From NCBI GenBank assembly GCA_031287395.1, contig JAITTA010000225.1:1-12734 (forward strand): DNA of 12,734 bases, written 5' to 3'. Positions within the stretch are counted from its first letter, which is position 1. Each line of letters starts with the position of its first letter. The DNA is from Dysgonamonadaceae bacterium. GTDB taxonomy: Bacteria; Bacteroidota; Bacteroidia; Bacteroidales; Azobacteroidaceae. A program made the position numbers and the translations under genes. Positions 1 to 6,212 of the stretch are shown one piece after another. The notes under the pieces were generated by a model. The model had not been told where the DNA came from. It saw nothing but the letters and a program-made list of their open reading frames with translations, and did not search any database.

Positions 1-452
1 ATTTTGGTATTGTTGTCCCATCCGAGACGGGTTTTGACTGTAACCGGGATTTTCACAGCCTTGACGACTTCACGCGTGATTTCAAGTAATAATTCCGGAT
101 TTTTCAACATACCGGACCCGGCCCCTTTGTTTGCTACTTTTTTTACCGGACATCCGAAATTCAGGTCCAGAACATCGGGATTGGAAGTTTCGCATATTTT
201 GGCGGCCTCTACCATTGAGTCTATATCCCGGCCGTAAATCTGGATTGCCACGGGACGTTCCTCGCCGGAAACTTTCAGTTTGGCTTTTGTCTTGTTTACA
301 TGACGTATCAGTGCATCGCTTGAGACAAATTCGGTATAAACCATATCCGCTCCGAATTGCTTGCATAGCAAACGGAAAGAAACATCCGTCACATCTTCCA
401 TTGGAGCCAGGAAGACGGGATACTTGTCAAATGTAATATTTCCGATATTCAC
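1..452 (-). CDS. dusB: tRNA-dihydrouridine synthase (DusB type), 3' end cut by window edge
   Basis: This is the N-terminal 150 residues of an FMN-dependent tRNA-dihydrouridine synthase, which reduces uridines in the tRNA D-loop using NADPH; the rest lies beyond the left edge. Seen: the TIM-barrel opening FLAPMEDVTDVSFR (14-27), YTEFVSSDAL (39-48), PVAIQIYGRD (67-76), and the family signature DLNFGCPVKKV (96-106), whose Cys101 is the expected catalytic acid. TVKTRLGWD (138-146) carries the tRNA/FMN-binding lysine (Lys140). The start is GTG at 450-452: an in-frame TAA (462-464, the stop of gdhA) lies just upstream, and the next in-frame ATG falls inside the essential APMED motif, so it cannot be the start. 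There is no clear Shine-Dalgarno. It lies 9 nt behind gdhA, so it is probably in the same transcript. The subfamily (DusB rather than DusA or DusC) is inferred from overall resemblance to Bacteroides proteins. Confidence 0.93.
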   Translation of the reverse strand, partial: MNIGNITFDKYPVFLAPMEDVTDVSFRLLCKQFGADMVYTEFVSSDALIRHVNKTKAKLKVSGEERPVAIQIYGRDIDSMVEAAKICETSNPDVLDLNFGCPVKKVANKGAGSGMLKNPELLLEITREVVKAVKIPVTVKTRLGWDNNTK

Positions 453-461
453 ATTACGGAA

Positions 462-1796
462 TTACACCACTCCCTGTGCCATCATTGCTTTGGCTACTTT
501 CATAAAACCGGCAATATTGGCTCCTTTCACATAATTAATATATCCGTCGGGTTGTTTTCCGTAGATGCAACACTGTTCATGAATATTTTTCATGATTTGT
601 TGTAATTTTTCATCTACCTCGGATGCCGTCCAGTTCAGGTGCATGGCGTTTTGGGTCATTTCCAGACCGGAGGTAGCAACACCGCCGGCATTTACTGCTT
701 TTCCGGGGCCGAACAAAACTTTCTTTTCGATAAACAAATCTACCGCTTCAGCCGTACAACCCATATTGGAAATTTCTGCGACACAGATTACACCATTGTT
801 GATAAGTGTTTTTGCATCTTCTTCGTTCAACTCGTTTTGAATCGCACAAGGCAGGGCAATGTCCGCTTTTTGTTGCCATGGACGTTTTCCCGGGAAGAAT
901 TCCACTCCGTATTTTTCTGCGTATGGGGCTACAATATCTTCTCCGGAGTTACGTAATTCGAGCATATAGTCGATTTTTTCACCGGAAACTCCATCCGGAT
1001 CATAGATATAGCCGTCCGGACCGGAAATCGTAACCACTTTTGCTCCCATTTCGGTTGCTTTTAATGCGGCTCCCCAAGCTACATTCCCGAATCCGGAAAT
1101 GGCAACGGTTTTCCCTTTGATGTCGATGCCTTTTGTTTTCAGCATTTGATATACGAAGTATAACCCTCCGAATCCGGTTGCTTCCGGACGAATCAATGAT
1201 CCTCCGTAATCCAGGCCCTTTCCTGTAAATGTTCCGGTATTTTCCAAAGCAAGTTTACGATACATACCGTATAAGTATCCTATTTCCCGGGCGCCGACAC
1301 CAATATCTCCTGCAGGAACATCCGTATTAGGCCCGATATGACGCCACAATTCCAGCATGAAAGCTTGGCAGAAACGCATGACTTCCGCATTCGATTTTCC
1401 ACGGATACTGAAGTCCGATCCTCCTTTACCTCCCCCCATGGGCAAAGTTGTCAGGGCATTTTTGAAAGTTTGTTCAAAACCCAGGAATTTAAGGGAAGAC
1501 AGGGTTACCGAAGCATGAAAACGGAGACCTCCTTTGTATGGGCCGATGGTGTTATTGAATTGTACACGATAACCTAAATTAACCTGAACATTTCCTTGAT
1601 CATCGATCCAGGGAACTTTGAATGTGAATATGCGGTCGGGTTCTACCAGACGTTCGATGATACCTGCCTTTTCGAATTCCGGATGTTGGTTGTACACCTC
1701 TTCAATTGAAAGCAGGACTTCTTTCACTGCCTGCAGGTATTCATGTTCTCCCGGATGTTTGGTTTCCAATGCCAATAAGATACTTTCTGTTTTCAT
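462..1796 (-). CDS. gdhA: Glutamate dehydrogenase, hexameric, probably NADP-specific
   Basis: This cytoplasmic enzyme catalyses 2-oxoglutarate + NH4+ + NAD(P)H to L-glutamate, the main ammonium-assimilation route in many gut Bacteroidota. It has 444 residues, the usual size of the hexameric small GDH family. Seen: substrate-domain motifs YRVQFNNTIGPYKGGLRF (76-93) and LPMGGGKGGSDF (118-129) with catalytic Lys124. AGDIGVGAREIGYL (162-175) supplies the catalytic Asp164. The Rossmann motif is SGFGNVAWGAA (234-244). The C-terminal domain has KAVNAGGVATSGLEMTQN. ATG at 1794-1796 fits the family N-terminus. Cofactor preference (NADP versus dual) is inferred from resemblance to Bacteroides enzymes. 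It is transcribed away from the receiver/PPDK_N gene with a leader of about 158 nt, and dusB follows 9 nt downstream. The reading frame is intact. Confidence 0.97.
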   Translation of the reverse strand: MKTESILLALETKHPGEHEYLQAVKEVLLSIEEVYNQHPEFEKAGIIERLVEPDRIFTFKVPWIDDQGNVQVNLGYRVQFNNTIGPYKGGLRFHASVTLSSLKFLGFEQTFKNALTTLPMGGGKGGSDFSIRGKSNAEVMRFCQAFMLELWRHIGPNTDVPAGDIGVGAREIGYLYGMYRKLALENTGTFTGKGLDYGGSLIRPEATGFGGLYFVYQMLKTKGIDIKGKTVAISGFGNVAWGAALKATEMGAKVVTISGPDGYIYDPDGVSGEKIDYMLELRNSGEDIVAPYAEKYGVEFFPGKRPWQQKADIALPCAIQNELNEEDAKTLINNGVICVAEISNMGCTAEAVDLFIEKKVLFGPGKAVNAGGVATSGLEMTQNAMHLNWTASEVDEKLQQIMKNIHEQCCIYGKQPDGYINYVKGANIAGFMKVAKAMMAQGVV

Positions 1797-1833
1797 ATGT
1801 ACATCATTTATTTTTAAAGGTTTATGGAACTTG

Positions 1834-1879
1834 CATGATTTTTGTGTTCATGTACCCGGATGGTTTTGTAAAAATCATG
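1834..1879 (-). promoter_or_regulatory. Inverted repeat in the gdhA leader
   Basis: Perfect 10-bp arms lie at 1834-1843 (CATGATTTTT) and 1870-1879 (AAAAATCATG), with a 26-nt loop. The structure would sit about 38-83 nt upstream of the gdhA ATG and inside the predicted 5' UTR. Further CATG-containing copies (around 1848-1852 and 1887-1893) crowd the same stretch. It could be an mRNA stem-loop affecting gdhA translation or stability, or a spaced operator. No known riboswitch is recognised and function is unproven. Confidence 0.4.
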
Positions 1880-1944
1880 TTTTGTTTCATGGATTTTAAA
1901 TTTATATTACTGAATTTGATCTTTCGAATTCTAAAATATTTCTT

Positions 1945-1999
1945 TATTTTTGTGACGGTACAAACGTAAGAAATTAACTTGATATAAACAATATCTTTG
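1945..1999 (+). promoter_or_regulatory. Possible promoter elements for the divergent receiver/PPDK_N gene
   Basis: Two plus-strand matches to the Bacteroidota -7 box TAnnTTTG occur at 1945-1952 (TATTTTTG) and 1992-1999 (TATCTTTG). Neither has a good TTTG -33 box at about 20 bp; the first has only TTTCG near 1922-1926. Either could drive the gene at 2118. The rest of the 321-nt intergenic region (1797-2117) is AT-rich. Apart from these boxes, the gdhA promoter and the leader repeat, nothing else is recognised in it. Confidence 0.25.
1961..1992 (-). promoter_or_regulatory. Predicted Bacteroidota-type promoter for gdhA-dusB
   Basis: Read on the minus strand, the -7 element is TACGTTTG (1968-1961), an exact match to TAnnTTTG. 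It is preceded by a 20-bp spacer and an ATTG -33 element (1992-1989) that keeps the TTG core. Spacing and both elements fit the primary sigma-factor promoter known from Bacteroides. Transcription would begin around 1954-1956, giving gdhA a leader of about 158 nt. The -33 element overlaps a possible plus-strand -7 box, so divergent transcription may compete here. Confidence 0.6.
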
Positions 2000-2117
2000 G
2001 ATTAAAATATTATCATTTTATCAGAATTTTTGCTAAGTAAAGAATTTTTGTTTATAAAACAGGTTTAATTTTTCAGTGATAACTTTCAAATTGACAAAAA
2101 TGTTGCAGAAAATAGAT

Positions 2118-5081
2118 ATGAAGCAATTGGTATTTAAAGATACTTCGTTTGCTAATTTAATGAATAAAAGGATCTTAAATATTTTACTTATTGCTACGAA
2201 ATACGATGCTTTCATGCTGGAAGATGACGGCCGGATTGATGAGCAGATTTTTAACGAATATACTTCTTTGAGTTTGCGTTATCCCCCCCGGTTTACCCAG
2301 GTGAGTACGGAAAAGGAAGCAATAGAGGCCCTTAGGAAAACCAACCTTCATTTCGATTTGGTTATATGCATGCCGAACATGGATGATTCCGATACGTTTG
2401 GGGTTGCCAATCGGATCAAAGAATTGCATCCTGAAATTCATATTGTTGTATTGACTCCTTTGTCCCGGGAAGTTTCAAAGCGGGTATCGCAAGAAGATCT
2501 GAATGCCATAGACTATGTTTTCAGTTGGCTTGGCAATGCCGAATTGTTGCTTGCTATTATCAAACTGATTGAAGATAAGATGAATGTGAAGGATGATGTG
2601 GCTTCGGTGGGAGTTCAAACCATATTATTGGTGGAAGATTCCATCCGGTTTTATTCTTCGGCATTGCCACATTTATATAAGTTTGTATTACAACAATCCA
2701 AAGAGTTTTCCCAGGAGGCCTTGAATGCGCATCAGAGGACTTTGCGTATGCGGGGACGTCCAAAAATCTTATTGGCCCGGACTTACGAGGAAGCTGAAAT
2801 GCTTTACAAAAAATACCGGAACAATATGTTGGGTATTGTCTGCGACATGAGTTTCAATAAGGAGGGTCAAAAAGACAAGATTGCCGGATATAAATTTGCC
2901 AGAAAAGTCAGGGAATACGACAAATATGTTCCTGTTATTTTTGAATCGTCAGAATGGGCGAATGTCGCTTATGCGGAAGAGTTGCATTGCAGTTTTATAG
3001 ATAAGAATTCGAAGACTTATCCTCAGGATTTGCGGAAGGAGATCACAGATAATTTCGGTTTCGGTGATTTTATTATTCTGAATCCGGATACCCGGGAAGA
3101 AATCATGCGTATAACTTCCCTGAAAGATTTACAGAAGAAAATATTTTGCATTCCGGATGATTCGCTTGTATACCATCTTTCCCGAAATCATTTTTCCCGT
3201 TTCTTTTATTCCAGGGCGATGTTTCCGGTTGCCGAGTTCCTGAAGGGAATCGATGTGGGAGATTATAAGGACATGCACCAGGCTCGCCAACTGATTTTTG
3301 ATGCGATTGTGAGTTATCGTCGCATGAAGAACTCCGGTGTGGTCGCTGTCTTTCTGAAGGATCGTTTTGATGAATATTCCAATTTTGCCCGTATCGGAGA
3401 AGATTCTTTGGGCGGAAAGGGCCGTGGGTTGGCTTTTATGGGGCAGATGGTAAAACGTCATTCAATCAAAATTAATAATACTTTTCAAAATGCATCCATT
3501 AAAATTCCGAAAACGGTTGTTTTGTGTACGGATATTTTTGATGAGTTTATGGAAACCAATGACTTGTATAAAGTTGCATTGGAAGATTTGCCGGACGAAC
3601 AAATTCTCCGGTATTTTCTCAAAGCAAGTTTACCTAAGCGTTTGATTGAAGATCTGATCGCTTTTTTTGAGGCAGTCAAAACTCCTATTGCCGTCCGTTC
3701 GTCGAGTTTGCTAGAAGACTCTCATTATCAGCCGTTTGCTGGAATTTATTCCACTTATATGGTTCCTAAAGTAGAGGATAATTATAAAATGTTGGAAATG
3801 ATCGGTGATGCGGTCAAAGGGGTGTATGCTTCTGTGTTTTACAAAGATAGTAAGGCCTATATGACGGCGACACAAAACCTGATTGATCAGGAAAAGATGG
3901 CCATTGTACTTCAGGAAGTGGTTGGCCAGACACATGGGACGAGGTGTTATCCTACTTTTTCGGGAGTGGCGCGTTCTCTTAACTTTTATCCGGTGGGTGA
4001 TGAAAAACCGGAAGACGGGATTGCCAATGTGGCTTTGGGATTAGGAAAGTATATTGTTGACGGTAATACGACATTACGGTTTTCTCCCAGGCATCCGCAC
4101 AATATTATTCAGACCGGTTCCCTGGATATCGCTTTGAAAGATACCCAAACCCGTTTTTATGCTTTGGATATGCAAATGCTGGTGGAAGACCGGTTTTCCA
4201 CAGACGATGCTTTCAATCTACTGAAACTGCCTGTAAAAGAAGCCGATATGGATCATTCGCTCAAATATATATCTTCTACTTACGATCATCACGACCAGGT
4301 ACTGATGGAAGGTTATTATCCGGGTCCGAACCGGAAAGTGATTACTTTTTCCGGAGTACTCCAGCATGGAGTCTTTCCTTTGGCGGAAGTGTTGAGTTTT
4401 GTCCTTAAATTAGGGCAGAAAGAAATGGGGCGTCCGATAGAAATCGAATTTGCCGTCAATCTGGATGAGAAAGCCGGTGGAAAAGTCGAAGGGAGTTTCT
4501 ATTTACTTCAGATACGTCCGATCGTGGACAGTAAGGAAATGATGGATGAAGATCTGACGAAAATAGAAGAGAACGATTGTATTTTATATTCGAAACAGGC
4601 GTTGGGTCATGGAATTTCCGGTGATGTTTACGATATTATTTATGTAAAAACGGAAAATTTTAGTGCTTCAAATAATCAGGCAATTGCTTATGAAATAGAA
4701 AAAATCAATAAACAATTGGTGGAATCGGGCCGGAACTATGTTTTAGTAGGGCCCGGACGATGGGGATCGAGTGATCCGTGGTTGGGAATTCCCGTCAAGT
4801 GGCCCCACATATCGAATGCCCGTGTGATTGTGGAATCAGGATTGGAAAATTACCGTGTCGAACCTAGTCAGGGAACTCATTTCTTTCAAAACCTGACATC
4901 GTTTGGAGTGGGTTATTTTACAGTTAATCCGTTTATTCCGGGAGAAGGATACTTTGATGAAAAATTTTTAAACGCTCAACCTGCTGTCCTGGAAACGGCA
5001 TATTTACGTCATGTGAGATTCGAGAAACCGGTTTTGATAAAAATTGACGGGAAGAAGAATTTAGGGGTTGTATTGAAATGA
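2118..5081 (+). CDS. Receiver-receiver-PPDK_N (PEP-synthase-like) protein of unknown function
   Basis: This is a 987-residue cytoplasmic protein; homologs I recognise in Bacteroidota are usually named PEP synthase or PEP/pyruvate-binding protein, with no established role that I know of. Seen: residues about 18-155 form a receiver-like fold in which the phosphoacceptor position is Met85 (VICMPNM), so it looks degenerate. Residues about 168-315 form a second receiver with an intact signature: Glu173/Asp174, Asp243 (GIVCDMSF), Ser277/Ser278 and Lys296. Residues about 425-802 are the nucleotide-binding PPDK_N domain: LGGKGRGLAF (431-440), IAVRSSSLLEDS (524-535), IEIEFAVNLD (774-783), LLQIRPI (796-802). 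The C-terminus starts like a swivelling domain (ALGHGISGDVYD, 828-839) but has no TSHAA-type phosphohistidine motif and no PEP/pyruvate barrel. GPGRWGSSDPWLG (878-890) is striking. The start at 2118 matches homologs recalled from memory; GTG 2076 or ATG 2100 would add 14 or 6 residues. Phosphotransfer from ATP is inference. Confidence 0.85.
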   Translation: MKQLVFKDTSFANLMNKRILNILLIATKYDAFMLEDDGRIDEQIFNEYTSLSLRYPPRFTQVSTEKEAIEALRKTNLHFDLVICMPNMDDSDTFGVANRIKELHPEIHIVVLTPLSREVSKRVSQEDLNAIDYVFSWLGNAELLLAIIKLIEDKMNVKDDVASVGVQTILLVEDSIRFYSSALPHLYKFVLQQSKEFSQEALNAHQRTLRMRGRPKILLARTYEEAEMLYKKYRNNMLGIVCDMSFNKEGQKDKIAGYKFARKVREYDKYVPVIFESSEWANVAYAEELHCSFIDKNSKTYPQDLRKEITDNFGFGDFIILNPDTREEIMRITSLKDLQKKIFCIPDDSLVYHLSRNHFSRFFYSRAMFPVAEFLKGIDVGDYKDMHQARQLIFDAIVSYRRMKNSGVVAVFLKDRFDEYSNFARIGEDSLGGKGRGLAFMGQMVKRHSIKINNTFQNASIKIPKTVVLCTDIFDEFMETNDLYKVALEDLPDEQILRYFLKASLPKRLIEDLIAFFEAVKTPIAVRSSSLLEDSHYQPFAGIYSTYMVPKVEDNYKMLEMIGDAVKGVYASVFYKDSKAYMTATQNLIDQEKMAIVLQEVVGQTHGTRCYPTFSGVARSLNFYPVGDEKPEDGIANVALGLGKYIVDGNTTLRFSPRHPHNIIQTGSLDIALKDTQTRFYALDMQMLVEDRFSTDDAFNLLKLPVKEADMDHSLKYISSTYDHHDQVLMEGYYPGPNRKVITFSGVLQHGVFPLAEVLSFVLKLGQKEMGRPIEIEFAVNLDEKAGGKVEGSFYLLQIRPIVDSKEMMDEDLTKIEENDCILYSKQALGHGISGDVYDIIYVKTENFSASNNQAIAYEIEKINKQLVESGRNYVLVGPGRWGSSDPWLGIPVKWPHISNARVIVESGLENYRVEPSQGTHFFQNLTSFGVGYFTVNPFIPGEGYFDEKFLNAQPAVLETAYLRHVRFEKPVLIKIDGKKNLGVVLK

Positions 5082-5121
5082 CCATTTCCTCAAAAGACAG
5101 AATCGGGCAAAAAGCAGCGAA

Positions 5122-5646
5122 TCAATACAGCAAGAGTCCGGAAATTCCTGCCAGGATAATCATCAGGATAGGATGTACTTTATAGAACATGGTCAATACA
5201 AAAGCGGCTATAAAAATAATGATACTCTTATGATCGATGAAGTTTTCAGGATTCATCAGAAGGAGGGCGGCTGAGGCGATCAATCCTACCGTAGCCGGTC
5301 GTAGCCCTTTGAAAGCATCGTCAACATACCGGTTCGTACGAAATTTCACAAAAGCTCCGGCAATAATCAGGAGAATAATGAAAGAAGGAAGACAAACGGC
5401 AAAAGTGGCGATGAAAGAACCTAAGATGTTGTTTGTTGCCGAATAGCCGATATAGGTGGCGCTGTTGATACCGATTGGACCCGGTGTCATTTGTGATATA
5501 GCGACGATATCCGTAAATTCCTGCTGGGAGATCCATCCGTATTGTTCCACTACTTCATGCTGAATCAGGGAAAGCATGGCATATCCTCCCCCGAACCCGA
5601 AAAGTCCGATTTTGAAGTAAGAGATAAATAACTGCAGGTAGATCAT
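5122..5646 (-). CDS. chrA: Short-chain chromate (CHR) family transporter, second subunit
   Basis: This is a 174-residue integral inner-membrane protein of the CHR (chromate ion transporter) family, single-domain type. Short-chain members are usually encoded as adjacent pairs and act together; long members are the fusion of the two halves. Seen: FGFGGGYAML (16-25), MTPGPIGINSATYIGY (53-68) and FKGLRPATVGLI (112-123), the family's repeated motifs. Hydrophobic segments lie near 77-99, 117-131, 140-157 and 158-173. ATG at 5644-5646 is chosen because the family begins directly before the FKIGLFGFGGG helix; a longer in-frame ORF to 5760 adds 38 residues with no family match that overlap the upstream gene. 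It lies 23 nt after the partner gene and is last in the apparent porP operon. The true substrate could be chromate, sulfate or another anion. Confidence 0.88.
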   Translation of the reverse strand: MIYLQLFISYFKIGLFGFGGGYAMLSLIQHEVVEQYGWISQQEFTDIVAISQMTPGPIGINSATYIGYSATNNILGSFIATFAVCLPSFIILLIIAGAFVKFRTNRYVDDAFKGLRPATVGLIASAALLLMNPENFIDHKSIIIFIAAFVLTMFYKVHPILMIILAGISGLLLY

Positions 5647-5669
5647 GTATTTATTTGATTGAAAGGAAG

Positions 5670-6212
5670 TTATTGATATTTTCTGTGAAAATAACCGTAA
5701 ATCAGTCCCCCGATGGCGGCTGCAAGAATGATATAAACGGGAGAGATACCCCAAAACCAAATCAGAAGAGCGGCTATAACAGGAATTACTACTGTTTTGA
5801 TATTGATTCCGATGGCTTTTGCTGTTGTAAATACGGGAACTGCAATTAAAGCTACAACAGCAGGCCGGATGGCTTTAAACATTTTCTGTATCCATTCGAT
5901 GTGTTCGAATTGTCTGAAAAATAGGGCAATCAACAATATAATTAAAAAAGAAGGTAGCGTGGAACCTAAAGAAGCTACCACGCTACCCTTGTTTTTTTTT
6001 AATTTGTATCCGGTTAAAATGGAAATATTTACTGCCAAAATTCCCGGCGCTGATTGCGAGACGGCGATCATATCCACAAAATCACTTCTGGAGATCCATT
6101 TTTTCCTGTCGACGACTTCTTTTTCAATTAAAGGAATCATCGCATATCCTCCTCCAATGGTAAATGTGCCGATTTTGGCGAAAGCAACGAATATCTCCCA
6201 ATATTGTTTCAT
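5670..6212 (-). CDS. chrA: Short-chain chromate (CHR) family transporter, first subunit
   Basis: This is a 180-residue inner-membrane CHR-family protein that pairs with the following gene. Seen: TIGGGYAMIPLIE (18-30), QSAPGILAVNISILTGYK (53-70) and FKAIRPAVVALI (112-123). Hydrophobic helices lie near 78-98, 117-131, 138-156 and 157-174. The ATG (6212-6210) overlaps the gldN TAA (6214-6212) by one base (TAATG), an arrangement known to favour re-initiation, so expression is probably coupled to the secretion genes. Codons 72-74 lie in a run of nine A, and codons 76-87 form a strong hairpin (separate entry). Chromate or sulfate is the substrate known for the family; with no chrB-like regulator nearby, the substrate here is unknown. 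Confidence 0.9.
   Translation of the reverse strand: MKQYWEIFVAFAKIGTFTIGGGYAMIPLIEKEVVDRKKWISRSDFVDMIAVSQSAPGILAVNISILTGYKLKKNKGSVVASLGSTLPSFLIILLIALFFRQFEHIEWIQKMFKAIRPAVVALIAVPVFTTAKAIGINIKTVVIPVIAALLIWFWGISPVYIILAAAIGGLIYGYFHRKYQ
5953..6000. terminator. Terminator-like hairpin inside the first CHR gene
   Basis: A perfect 10-bp GC-rich stem (GGTAGCGTGG, 5953-5962; CCACGCTACC, 5978-5987) encloses a 15-nt loop. On the plus strand it is followed by CTTG and nine T (5992-6000). On the minus (coding) strand it is followed by TTC and six T. It therefore resembles a bidirectional intrinsic terminator, yet lies wholly within codons 76-87 of the gene. It could limit readthrough into the second half of the CHR pair, stop antisense transcription, or be a coincidence of the coding sequence. 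Confidence 0.35.

Noticed and set aside
2076..2117. Upstream GTG (2076) and ATG (2100) starts for the receiver/PPDK_N gene
   Set aside because: Homologs I recall begin near MKxLxxxDTSF, which corresponds to ATG 2118; the alternatives cannot be excluded without experiment.
5069..5129. 8-bp inverted repeat spanning both convergent stop codons, considered as a terminator
   Set aside because: The loop is 45 nt, the arms are AT-rich and coding, and no T-run follows; this 40-nt gap has no convincing terminator.
5647..5760. N-terminal extension of the second CHR protein
   Set aside because: The added 38 residues have no family character and overlap the end of the preceding CHR gene; the ATG at 5646 matches the family start.
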